A stretch of DNA of 64,000 nucleotides. Source: Methylophilaceae bacterium (lineage in GTDB: Bacteria; Pseudomonadota; Gammaproteobacteria; Burkholderiales; Methylophilaceae). Positions 36,839 through 46,235 of this stretch are shown in pieces (the first letter of the stretch is position 1; every line of letters starts with the position of its first letter). A model generated the notes under the pieces. It did not search any database. It was given only the letters and a program-made list of their open reading frames with translations, and was not told the DNA's origin. The translations under genes were made by a program, and so were the position numbers. The stretch spans positions 1 through 64,000 of the forward strand of contig JAOKBJ010000004.1 of the NCBI GenBank assembly GCA_028244835.1. Reading direction: 5' to 3'.

Positions 36839-38025
36839 TTATTTGCTTTAGCATAATAAATACTGGCCACAGTCATGGAAAGTAAAACAAAAAAGCCAAA
36901 GATAAACATGATGCCATTTATTGGAATATTGCCTTTTACCATAAAAGTATACGTGCCGCTTAATATAAGAATTCCTAAGTTTTCATTAAAATTTTGAACT
37001 GCTATTGAATGTCCTGCACCAATCAATAAATGCCCTCGGTGCTGAAGAAGAGCATTTAGGGGGACAATAAGCATGCCACTGAGGATACCAATAAAAGTTA
37101 AAACAATAGCTGCTGATTGCCAATTCGTGATAAAAACCATTGAGCAAACTAGAACACCCATAACTATTCCAAGGGGTAATATATTTGTAGAATCTTTCAT
37201 TTTTATAAAAAATGCTGCAAATATAGCTCCAATTGCAACACCAAATGCTACAGTTGCTGATAATGTTGTTGATTTATCTAAACCATAATTTAATGCATAA
37301 GCAGCCCATCCAATAATTACAAGTCTTAGCGTTGCTCCTGCACCCCAAAATAAAGTTGTAATTGTTAAGGAAAGTTGTCCTAATGGGTCACGCCATAATC
37401 TTTTATATGAATTTAAAAAATCTTTTATTAAAGACCATGGGTCATTCTTTTTTAGCTTGTGATTAGTGGCAACATCGGGCATGTATTTGTTAAAAATAGC
37501 TGCTATTAAATAAAGAATACTTATAGTAATTATTGCTAAATCTACGTCATATACAGCAATAATACCTCCAAACATTGCACCTAAAATAATTGCAGCTACT
37601 GTTGAGCCTTCAACCCAGCCATTGGCTGCTACTAAAGAATTAGTAGGAAGAATTTCAGTTAAAATTCCATATTTAGCTGGAGAATAAGCTGCAGCACCAA
37701 TCCCAACAATACCGTAGGCATATAGTGGCGGCATTCCAAAAAGCATTGCGAGGCATCCAATCAATTTAATACCATTAGAAAGAAACATCACCTGTTTTTT
37801 TGGTCTTGCATCTGCAAAAGCTCCGACAAACGGCGCTAGAGCAATATAAGCAAACACAAAAAATTGAAGTAGAAGGGGTTGATGCCATGTTGGGGCTTCA
37901 AGCCTGGTCAACATTGCGATTGCTGCAAAAAGAAGAGCATTATCAGCTAGGGCCGAAAGAAATTGAGCCGATAAGAAAAAATAAAATCCCTTACTACGTA
38001 TTTGATTAGAGGATTTCAGTTGCAT
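36832..38025 (-). CDS. lplT: MFS transporter, lysophospholipid transporter LplT-like
   Basis: FYFFLSAQFLSALADNALLFAAIAML ... APFVGAFADARPKKQVMFLSN. Confidence 0.88.
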   Translation of the reverse strand: MQLKSSNQIRSKGFYFFLSAQFLSALADNALLFAAIAMLTRLEAPTWHQPLLLQFFVFAYIALAPFVGAFADARPKKQVMFLSNGIKLIGCLAMLFGMPPLYAYGIVGIGAAAYSPAKYGILTEILPTNSLVAANGWVEGSTVAAIILGAMFGGIIAVYDVDLAIITISILYLIAAIFNKYMPDVATNHKLKKNDPWSLIKDFLNSYKRLWRDPLGQLSLTITTLFWGAGATLRLVIIGWAAYALNYGLDKSTTLSATVAFGVAIGAIFAAFFIKMKDSTNILPLGIVMGVLVCSMVFITNWQSAAIVLTFIGILSGMLIVPLNALLQHRGHLLIGAGHSIAVQNFNENLGILILSGTYTFMVKGNIPINGIMFIFGFFVLLSMTVASIYYAKANNQ

Positions 38026-39400
38026 AATCTGCTAGCCTTGATCTTTCACCACGAAGTAGGGTGATGTGTCCATTATGATCCCATCCTTTGAAGCGATCAA
38101 CGACATAAGTTAATCCTGAACTTCCTTCAGTTAAATAGGGAGTATCAATTTGACCAATATTACCTAAACATACCACCTTGGTTCCTGGACCTGCTCGAGT
38201 AATTAATGTTTTCATTTGTTTTGGTGTTAAATTCTGAGCTTCATCAATAATTAGATACTTTTTAAGGAAGGTACGGCCACGCATAAAATTTAAAGATTTT
38301 ACCTTTAACCTTGACCTAATTAAATCTTGAGTTGCTGATCTACCCCAATCTCCTACGTTAGCGTCTGATTTATTAAGAACATCCAGATTGTCTTCTAATG
38401 CTCCCATCCATGGGGTCATTTTTTCTTCTTCCGTACCTGGAAGAAATCCAATATCTTCTCCTACGGAAACTGTAACGCGGGTAACAATAATTTCGCTATA
38501 AATTTTCTTATCTAAAGTTTGGTCTAATCCGGCGGCTAGAGCCAATAAAGTTTTACCTGTCCCAGCTTGTCCAAGAAGTGAAACAAAATCTATATCAGGA
38601 TTCATTAGTAAATTTAGGGCAAAGTTTTGCTCTTTATTTCTAGCATTGATACCCCAAATATTAGATTTGGGGTGGGAAAAATCATAAATAACTTCCAATG
38701 TTGCAGTTTTCCCATCCAAAGATTTAACAATTGCATGAAATGGTTTTTCAAAGTCAAAAAATAAAAATTGATTAACCAAGAAACTCGAACAAAGTGGCCC
38801 AGTTAAACGATAAAACATTTTCCCTTCTTTTTGCCAAGACTCCATTCCTTTACTATGTTTTTCCCAGAAATTTTCAGGTAGTTCTATCGATCCTTTATAA
38901 AGTATTTCACTATCCTGCATGACCTTATCGTTAAAATAGTCTTCTGTAGACATATCAAGCGCTCTTGCTTTAATTCTTATATTAAAATCTTTGGATACTA
39001 ATATTACCTGTCTTTTTTTTTGTTTTTTCTTAAGGTCTGCTACAACACTTAATATTTGATTATCTGCCTTACTTCCAGAAAGCATCGGTAAATCAAAATC
39101 TATAGGATGTGTTTGTAAAAATAAATTACCTGAAATACGAGGATTGATTTTTGATCTTAAAGGACAGCCTGATGAAAGTTTGCCAACATGGGGACCTATA
39201 ATCTCTTCTAAATACCTATGAGTTTGCCTTGCATTCCTTGCTACCTCACTACCACCTTTTTTATTATTATCTAATTCTTCAATTGTAACCATAGGAAGAT
39301 AGATATCATGCTCCTCAAATCTAAAAAGACAAGATGGGTCATGCAAAAGAACATTAGTATCTAGAACAAAAAGTTTTGTTGATTTAGTTTTTTTTTGCAT
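38006..39400 (-). CDS. PhoH family ATPase with N-terminal PIN domain
   Basis: LFVLDTNVLLHDP (PIN); LGQAGTGKTLLALAAGL; LIIDEAQNLTPKQMKTLITRAG. Confidence 0.93.
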   Translation of the reverse strand: MQKKTKSTKLFVLDTNVLLHDPSCLFRFEEHDIYLPMVTIEELDNNKKGGSEVARNARQTHRYLEEIIGPHVGKLSSGCPLRSKINPRISGNLFLQTHPIDFDLPMLSGSKADNQILSVVADLKKKQKKRQVILVSKDFNIRIKARALDMSTEDYFNDKVMQDSEILYKGSIELPENFWEKHSKGMESWQKEGKMFYRLTGPLCSSFLVNQFLFFDFEKPFHAIVKSLDGKTATLEVIYDFSHPKSNIWGINARNKEQNFALNLLMNPDIDFVSLLGQAGTGKTLLALAAGLDQTLDKKIYSEIIVTRVTVSVGEDIGFLPGTEEEKMTPWMGALEDNLDVLNKSDANVGDWGRSATQDLIRSRLKVKSLNFMRGRTFLKKYLIIDEAQNLTPKQMKTLITRAGPGTKVVCLGNIGQIDTPYLTEGSSGLTYVVDRFKGWDHNGHITLLRGERSRLADYATEIL

Positions 39401-39407
39401 TTAATGT

Positions 39408-39869
39408 CTACTTTAAAACTTTGAGGATCTCTTCAATATGGCCATTAACTTTAACACCCCTCCATTCGTTAATTAATTTGCCTTCAGGGCTGATTAAAAA
39501 AGTACTTCGTTCTATGCCTCTTATTTTTTTACCATACATATTTTTCATTTTGATGACACCAAAGAGGTTGCAAGCAATCTCTTCCGAATCGCTTAAGAGC
39601 TCAAAGGGAAAGTTATATTTAGCCTTAAAGTTTTCGTGAGATTTTATAGTATCTCTAGATACCCCAAATATCTCTGCATTCAATTTTTTAAACTTGCTAA
39701 TATTTTCTTTGAAATCAATACCTTCATTTGTACAGCCTGGCGTCGAGTCTTTTGGATAAAAATAGATAACAATATATTTACCAATAAAGTTTGCTAGATT
39801 AAAAGATAAATTATTAGTCCCTTCTAGTTCAAAATTTGGCACTTTGTTATTTAAATTCATATTTTCCAT
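39408..39869 (-). CDS. bcp: thioredoxin-dependent peroxiredoxin (Bcp-type)
   Basis: YFYPKDSTPGCTNEGIDF; FGVIKMKNMYGKKIRGIERSTFLI. Confidence 0.93.
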   Translation of the reverse strand: MENMNLNNKVPNFELEGTNNLSFNLANFIGKYIVIYFYPKDSTPGCTNEGIDFKENISKFKKLNAEIFGVSRDTIKSHENFKAKYNFPFELLSDSEEIACNLFGVIKMKNMYGKKIRGIERSTFLISPEGKLINEWRGVKVNGHIEEILKVLK

Positions 39870-39889
39870 ATTTTATAGACCCTTTCCTG

Positions 39890-40540
39890 TTACTGAAGTT
39901 TAAAAGAAATTGGAACAAGTACATTAAAAACTTTAGATTCAAGCTCCTTTGGCGGTTTGGGAAAAGGAGAGGCTCTTTTCACCATATTTATTCCCTCATT
40001 ATCTAAAATTTTAAATTTACTCGCTTTTTTAATTTTTACCTTAATTAGCTTACCTTGCCCATCAATTTTTAGATCAAGAATAATTTCCCCTTGCCATGAC
40101 CTCATCTGAGCGATTCTAGGGTATTTTTTTTGCCCAGAGATAGCTTTAGTTAATTTAGCACTATAGCTTTCTATTGTCTTTCTAATTACAGAGGGCGGAG
40201 TTATATTTTTTTTTGGTTGTGGCAAAGTGATTGGTTCTGGTGTGATTGGTTCTGGTTGTATAGGCGGCACTTTTATCTCTGGTTTAATAATTTCTTTAAT
40301 TGGTAACGGCTCTTTAGTTTTTATTTTTTTTATAGGCTTTGGTTCTGGCTTTGAAATAATCTTATTTATTGGTTCTGGCTGATTTATTAAAATATCAATA
40401 TTTAATTCCATCGGTAATATTGTATTTTGCAGATTTAGCGATGGAATATAAAACAAAAATGCAGCATGAAACAATACAGATAAAAGAATTGTTTCAGTTA
40501 TAGATAAGCCACGTTTATTTTTAAGAGAAAGGGTTGCCAA
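39890..40540 (-). CDS. TonB-like energy transducer
   Basis: N-terminal TM, Pro-rich EPKPIKKIKTKEPLPIKEI...PEPITPEPITLPQPKK spacer, C-terminal WQGEIILDLKIDGQGKLIKVKI. Confidence 0.88.
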   Translation of the reverse strand: MATLSLKNKRGLSITETILLSVLFHAAFLFYIPSLNLQNTILPMELNIDILINQPEPINKIISKPEPKPIKKIKTKEPLPIKEIIKPEIKVPPIQPEPITPEPITLPQPKKNITPPSVIRKTIESYSAKLTKAISGQKKYPRIAQMRSWQGEIILDLKIDGQGKLIKVKIKKASKFKILDNEGINMVKRASPFPKPPKELESKVFNVLVPISFKLQ

Positions 40541-40612
40541 ATTAATTAATTGATAGCTGATAAAAGATTTTAATTATAACTTATTTATTGAAAATAATTA
40601 ATGAAGTTAATC

Positions 40613-41887
40613 CTATATAAAACTATCCATTAATTGAATATTAACCATATCACCAGCTTTAATTTTGCTACTTTCCATATCTAGGACTATGAAGCAATTT
40701 GCTTTACTCATTGAGCTTAGAATACCAGATCCCTGCTGACCTGTCGTTTTAACTTTCCATTCCCCATTTGATTGAAAGAGTTCACCTCTTTGAAACTCTG
40801 TTCTTCCTGGCCTTTTAAAAATTGATTCTACACACTCTACTTTTAACAATGGAATTGCATCATCAATTTTAAATCCCATACAAATTTTAAGTGCACCCTG
40901 AACAATTTGATAAAAAGTAACCATCGCTGAAACAGGATTTCCTGGTAAACCGAAAAAATCAGTATTATTTATTTTCCCATAAGCCATTGGCCTACCTGGT
41001 TTAATCGATAACTTCCAAAATAAAATTTCTCCTATTTCTTTTAGAACTTCTTTCATATAATCAGCTTCTCCTACAGATACTCCACCAGTAGTGATAATCA
41101 CATCGGCTACGTTGGATGCTTTAAGAAGGGTTTTTTTTATAATTATTTTACTGTCAGGGATGAGGCCTAGATCTATACATTCAACATTTAATCTATTGAG
41201 CATAGAGTGAATAGTAAAATGATTACTGTTGTAAACTTGACCTGATTTTATTTTTGCTCCTGCTTTAACAATCTCATCCCCTGTCGAAAAAAAAGCTACT
41301 TTTAGTTTTTTAATCACTTTTACTTTAGTCAGACCTAAAGAAGCTATTAAACCAAGTTCTGCGGGATAAAGTTGTGTTCCTTTACTTAAGACAATATCTT
41401 TTTGTTTGATATCCTCACCACATTTTCTAATATTTGAACCAATTTTTGGAATATCAATAAATGTTATTTGATTATTTGAATATTTTACTAATTCAATTGG
41501 TATAACGGTATCAACTCCTTTTGGAATCTTTCCACCTGTCATAATTTGTATTGCCTCACCATTTGTAATACTTGAATTAATTGGTTTTCCAGCCAAAACC
41601 GTATTTTTAACGATTAACGTTTTAGTATTTTTTAATGAGGATATATTGAATCCAAACCCATCCATAGCTGAATTATTGTAATTTGGAACATTGATAGGGG
41701 ATACTAAATCAAGAGCAAGTACTCGATTTAAAGAATCTATGAGGTTTATAGATTCAGTATCTTTGATTGGTTTTAGAAAGGTACTAATTAACTTTTTTGC
41801 TGACTCAATTTGCATTGCATTGGGGTCGTATTCAGCAAGACAGCCAGGCTCGTTTGATAAATCTTTTAGGGTAATTTTTTTCGCCAT
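40613..41887 (-). CDS. moeA: molybdopterin molybdenumtransferase
   Basis: PNYNNSAMDGFG, MTGGKIPKGVDTVIP, TTGGVSVGEADYMKEVL, FGLPGNPVSAMVTF; start placed at MAKKITLKD rather than the longer ORF start. Confidence 0.94.
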   Translation of the reverse strand: MAKKITLKDLSNEPGCLAEYDPNAMQIESAKKLISTFLKPIKDTESINLIDSLNRVLALDLVSPINVPNYNNSAMDGFGFNISSLKNTKTLIVKNTVLAGKPINSSITNGEAIQIMTGGKIPKGVDTVIPIELVKYSNNQITFIDIPKIGSNIRKCGEDIKQKDIVLSKGTQLYPAELGLIASLGLTKVKVIKKLKVAFFSTGDEIVKAGAKIKSGQVYNSNHFTIHSMLNRLNVECIDLGLIPDSKIIIKKTLLKASNVADVIITTGGVSVGEADYMKEVLKEIGEILFWKLSIKPGRPMAYGKINNTDFFGLPGNPVSAMVTFYQIVQGALKICMGFKIDDAIPLLKVECVESIFKRPGRTEFQRGELFQSNGEWKVKTTGQQGSGILSSMSKANCFIVLDMESSKIKAGDMVNIQLMDSFI

Positions 41888-41891
41888 TATA

Positions 41892-42461
41892 CTAAATATA
41901 TCCTTCACAAGTTCTAAAATAATCAAAAGGGTCATCATCCCCAAAACTATTTTTATATTCAACTATAAAATTTACTATTGAATTTATGTCATTTATGTCA
42001 AAAGATGGAATTTTTATATCTATTAAAAGATCTGATATGAAAGCTATGATGGTTGAATCTTTTTTAAATAATATTTCCTTAGAAATTTCTTTTCTATGCA
42101 CTTCAATTTTTGGGAAGCTCATATTTTTTAATCCTTCGATTAAAATAATATCAGTATCAGAACTAATTTGAGTAATTACTTCATCTACATTGAATGTATC
42201 TTTCACATTTTCTGTAATAAGAGCAGATCGATGGTCATTAAAAATTAAGGTTTGATAGGCCCCAGACTCTCTAATCCGAAAACTATCTTTCCCTGGGGTA
42301 TCAATATCAAACTTATGATGAGCATGTTTTATTACTGAAACAACTAATCCTTTTTTTATTAATTGAGGAACTATTTTTTCAATTAAAGTTGTTTTTCCAC
42401 TCCCACTATTTGCAGCGCAAATTCCTATTACGCAGGGAGATTTATTTATTTTCTTTTTCAA
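41892..42461 (-). CDS. mobB: molybdopterin-guanine dinucleotide biosynthesis protein B
   Basis: IGICAANSGSGKTTLIEKIVPQLIKKGLVVSVIKHAHH; DIILIEGLK. Confidence 0.93.
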   Translation of the reverse strand: MKKKINKSPCVIGICAANSGSGKTTLIEKIVPQLIKKGLVVSVIKHAHHKFDIDTPGKDSFRIRESGAYQTLIFNDHRSALITENVKDTFNVDEVITQISSDTDIILIEGLKNMSFPKIEVHRKEISKEILFKKDSTIIAFISDLLIDIKIPSFDINDINSIVNFIVEYKNSFGDDDPFDYFRTCEGYI

Positions 42462-43017
42462 TTTTTGATAACTCGCTATGAGTATTAATATTTACAAAAG
42501 CCTTTGGATCTGAAAAATTAACTGCTTTATAATTATTTTCTTTAATCCACAATTCCATTTTTCTTCCTCCTGCACTAATAAAGTCTTCCAAATTTTTCAA
42601 AAGAGAGCGATGACACAATATAAATACAGGCTCAAGTCGATCAAAAAGACTAGGTAAGATTATAGTCGGTCCTTTGTCTTTAATATAAAAACTTAATTTT
42701 TCTACTAAGTTTATTGGCAAGAACGGGGAATCATTAGGACAAAATTGTACCCAGCTTTTCTTTGCGTAAAATAATCCTGCTTGAATTCCTGCAAGGGGCC
42801 CAGGGTTATTTAAAATGCGATCTTGGAATTGAATATTTTCTGGAAAAGTACTAATAGGTTGGTTTGTATTAATTGTTACATGAGAAACTTGATCTATTAA
42901 TCTAGCATATACATGCTGAATTAATGGTTTAGTGTTGAGTTTGATAAGAGATTTATTTGTGCCCATTCTTTTTGATTTTCCACCTGCCAGAATTACCCCT
43001 TCAATTTCAGTATTCAA
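42442..43017 (-). CDS. mobA: molybdenum cofactor guanylyltransferase
   Basis: GVILAGGKSKRMGTNKSLI; NNPGPLAGIQAGL; FCPNDSPFLP. Confidence 0.94.
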   Translation of the reverse strand: MNTEIEGVILAGGKSKRMGTNKSLIKLNTKPLIQHVYARLIDQVSHVTINTNQPISTFPENIQFQDRILNNPGPLAGIQAGLFYAKKSWVQFCPNDSPFLPINLVEKLSFYIKDKGPTIILPSLFDRLEPVFILCHRSLLKNLEDFISAGGRKMELWIKENNYKAVNFSDPKAFVNINTHSELSKIEKENK

Positions 43018-44001
43018 TTAACCACCTGTGTGAGACATAAATCTAACAACAGCAGGCTTGTTATCAGAAAGATCAAACGTATGAGACTCTGGTTTAAATT
43101 TCATGCTATTTATTATCGCCTGAATTATAGGATCATCATCATATGGATTATTTTTAATTAATGGGAGGAGCTCAACTTTTTCTTCATGCCCAAGACATAA
43201 AAATAATTCACCCTTACAGCTTATTCTTACTCGATTGCAGCTCTCACAAAAGTTATGGCTATGAGGTGATATCAAACCAATTTTTGTACTAGAGCTTTCA
43301 ACATGCCAATAATTAGCAGGACCACCAGTGGTAAAATTTGATTTTAAAATTTTATAATGATTTTGTAGGGAATTTAAAATAGCATCATTGCTAACAGACG
43401 TCTGATTTCTATTGAACTGAGTACCTCCAAGCGGCATTTCTTCAATAAATGAAATATCAAAGCCGGAATCAATAGCAAAATCAACTAGATTAAAAACTTC
43501 ATGCTCATTTAAACCTTTCATCAGTACAACATTTAATTTAATTTTTTTAAACCCTATCTTTTTAGCGACTTGAATACCTTCTAGAACTTCATGTAATTTT
43601 CCAATTCTAGTCATACGCATAAAGGTATCAGGATCTAGGCTATCGAGACTGATATTAATTCTTTCAACCCCAGAATTTTTAAGCATCGTAGCCTTATGCT
43701 TCAATTGACTGCCATTTGTCGTCAATGTAAGTTCTTTTAAATTATTTTCTTCGCTTATTTTTTTAAATAACCAATCTATATTCCTTCTTACTAAAGGCTC
43801 TCCTCCAGTAATTCTAACTTTTTCAACACCTAAGCCGTTGAATATTTTTATTACTCTAGCAATTTCTTCTAATGACAATAAGTCGTTTCTAGGCATAAAT
43901 GTCATCTTTTCAGACATACAATAAACGCATCTAAAGTCGCATCTATCAGTAACTGAAACTCTTATATAATTTATTTTTCTATTGAACTGATCTATAAGCA
44001 T
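43018..44001 (-). CDS. moaA: GTP 3',8-cyclase
   Basis: YIRVSVTDRCDFRCVYCMSE; ITGGEPLVRR; CESCNRVRISCKGELFLCLG; C-terminal GG. Confidence 0.97.
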   Translation of the reverse strand: MLIDQFNRKINYIRVSVTDRCDFRCVYCMSEKMTFMPRNDLLSLEEIARVIKIFNGLGVEKVRITGGEPLVRRNIDWLFKKISEENNLKELTLTTNGSQLKHKATMLKNSGVERINISLDSLDPDTFMRMTRIGKLHEVLEGIQVAKKIGFKKIKLNVVLMKGLNEHEVFNLVDFAIDSGFDISFIEEMPLGGTQFNRNQTSVSNDAILNSLQNHYKILKSNFTTGGPANYWHVESSSTKIGLISPHSHNFCESCNRVRISCKGELFLCLGHEEKVELLPLIKNNPYDDDPIIQAIINSMKFKPESHTFDLSDNKPAVVRFMSHTGG

Positions 44002-44086
44002 AATGGTCCTATAAAAACTAAATGCACTATTTAAACTCTTTAGCCTTATTATTACTTTATAATTTCAGCTTAAAAGAGTGCTAACA

Positions 44087-44099
44087 ATCTCAATGAGAT
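44087..44099. promoter_or_regulatory. short palindrome in the moaA-fdsG divergent intergenic region
   Basis: ATCTCA-a-TGAGAT, about 70 bp upstream of the fdsG ATG. Confidence 0.35.
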
Positions 44100-44167
44100 G
44101 ACTTGCTAATCTTAAAGTATAATGGCTTTAAACTAAATAGAGAGAAAAAAGAAAAGAAAATTTTAAA

Positions 44168-44641
44168 ATGACTTTATCTACTTCACAATTAGAAAAAATA
44201 CAGGTACATATTGGAGAATATCTAAATGTTCCAGGAGCATTACTCCCTTTAATGCATGCTATTCAAGACGATCTTGGATTCGTACCAGAAGAATCCTACA
44301 AACCGATTTCAAAAGCTTATAATTTGTCGGTAGCTGAAATTCATGGGTTTGTTACTTTTTATCATCATTTTAGAACACACTTACCAGGAAAAAACATTCT
44401 ACAAATTTGTCGTGCTGAATCTTGCCAGGCTATGGGGTCAGAAAATATTGAAAATTATTGCCAAGAAAAATTGGGAATTGACTACCACCAAACAACTAAA
44501 GACAATTCAATTACTCTAGAACCAGTTTATTGTTTAGGAAATTGTGCCTGCTCACCTGCAATTATGATCAATGAAGACGTAGTCGGGCGAGTAACTCCAG
44601 AAAAAATAGATCAAATTATAAAAGAAGCTAGAGAAAGCTAA
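44168..44641 (+). CDS. fdsG: NAD-dependent formate dehydrogenase gamma subunit (NuoE-like)
   Basis: [15 protein letters not shown] ... [26 protein letters not shown] thioredoxin-like 2Fe-2S. Confidence 0.94.
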   Translation: MTLSTSQLEKIQVHIGEYLNVPGALLPLMHAIQDDLGFVPEESYKPISKAYNLSVAEIHGFVTFYHHFRTHLPGKNILQICRAESCQAMGSENIENYCQEKLGIDYHQTTKDNSITLEPVYCLGNCACSPAIMINEDVVGRVTPEKIDQIIKEARES

Positions 44642-46194
44642 TGTCATATAAAATTTTTATACCCAGAGATTCAAGTTCAATATCATTAGGTGCCGATAAG
44701 GTTTATCAAGAAATATCAAATGAATCTAAAAAAAGAAATATTGATATTAATATTATTCGTAATGGTTCTCGAGGTTTGTTTTGGCTTGAACCCATGATTG
44801 AAGTAGAGACTTCTAAAGGAAGGGTGGCATATGGCCCAGTAACTATTTCTGATATTACCTCGTTATTTGATAATGAGTTTTTCTTGGGTAATAAACACCC
44901 ATTATGTTTAGGAGTTACAGAAGATATAAAATGGTTAAAAAATCAAGAAAGATTAACCTATGCGCGTGTTGGCATAACAAATCCTGTCAGTATTGATGAC
45001 TATGAGGGACTGGATGGATTTAAAGGTCTTAAAAATTCTCTTAAGTTAAGCCAAGAGAATATTGTTAAAGAAATTGCAGATTCTGGTTTAAGAGGCAGAG
45101 GGGGCGCAGCATTCCCAACTGGCATAAAATGGAAAACAGTTTTAGATGCCCCATCGGAAAAGAAATATATTGTTTGTAATGCAGATGAAGGGGATTCTGG
45201 AACTTTCTCTGATCGAATGATAATGGAAAATGATCCTTTTGTTTTGATTGAGGGAATGATTATTGCAGGGCTTGCTGTTGGTGCAGATCAAGGCTATATA
45301 TATTTGCGTTCCGAATATCCCCATGCTTTAGAAATATTAAATGAAGCAATAGATATCGCTTTAAAGAAAGGCTACCTAGGTAAAAATATTCTTGGGTCAG
45401 ACTTTTCTTTTAATTTAGAAGTGACCCGCGCTGCTGGAGCTTATATTTGTGGAGAAGAAACTTCATTACTTGAAAGCCTTGAAGGTAAAAGAGGAATGGT
45501 GAGATATAAGCCACCATTGCCAGCTATAGAAGGTTTGTATGGAAAACCAACTGTAGTTAATAATGTAATATCACTTGCGACAGTTCCGATTATTATGGAT
45601 AAGGGAGCTTCTTTTTACGCTAATTTTGGAATGGGGCGTTCTAAAGGGACCCTTCCTATTCAATTAGCTGGTAATTTAAAACAGACAGGACTAATAGAAA
45701 AAGCTTTCGGTATTTCATTACGAGAACTTTTATATGACTTTGGAGGAGGCTCTGCAACTGGTAAGCCAATTAAAGCCGTCCAGGTTGGAGGCCCTTTAGG
45801 TGCATTTTTACCTGAAGAACAATTTGATACCCCACTAGATTATGAAAAATTTAGTGAAATAAAAGCCGTTGTTGGGCATGGGGGTATCGTTGCATTTGAC
45901 GATACTGTTGATATGTCAAAAATGGCTAGATATTCTTTTGAGTTTTGTGCGATTGAGTCTTGTGGAAAATGCACACCTTGTCGTATTGGATCAACTCGAG
46001 GAATGGAAGTCATTGATAAAATTAAAGGTGGCATAGAGCAAGAAAAAAATGTCTCCTTGTTAAGAGATTTAGGAGATACAATGGTAAATGGCTCACTATG
46101 CGCAATGGGTGGGATGACCCCATTTCCAGTTATAAGCGCATTAAACTTTTTTCCAGAAGACTTTGGACTTGAAAAGACAGAGACTTCGGCATAA
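44641..46194 (+). CDS. fdsB: formate dehydrogenase beta subunit (NuoF-like flavoprotein)
   Basis: GLRGRGGAAFPTGIKW, CNADEGDSGTFSDR, ICGEETSLLESLEG, ESCGKCTPCRIGS. Confidence 0.96.
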   Translation: MSYKIFIPRDSSSISLGADKVYQEISNESKKRNIDINIIRNGSRGLFWLEPMIEVETSKGRVAYGPVTISDITSLFDNEFFLGNKHPLCLGVTEDIKWLKNQERLTYARVGITNPVSIDDYEGLDGFKGLKNSLKLSQENIVKEIADSGLRGRGGAAFPTGIKWKTVLDAPSEKKYIVCNADEGDSGTFSDRMIMENDPFVLIEGMIIAGLAVGADQGYIYLRSEYPHALEILNEAIDIALKKGYLGKNILGSDFSFNLEVTRAAGAYICGEETSLLESLEGKRGMVRYKPPLPAIEGLYGKPTVVNNVISLATVPIIMDKGASFYANFGMGRSKGTLPIQLAGNLKQTGLIEKAFGISLRELLYDFGGGSATGKPIKAVQVGGPLGAFLPEEQFDTPLDYEKFSEIKAVVGHGGIVAFDDTVDMSKMARYSFEFCAIESCGKCTPCRIGSTRGMEVIDKIKGGIEQEKNVSLLRDLGDTMVNGSLCAMGGMTPFPVISALNFFPEDFGLEKTETSA

Positions 46195-46235
46195 AATTAT
46201 AAGATTAACTAATATAATTAATAACTTAAATATAT

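Noticed and set aside
41888-41962. N-terminal extension of moeA overlapping mobB
   Set aside because: The 26-residue extension is not MoeA-like; MAKKITLKD at 41887 fits the gene boundary directly after mobB.
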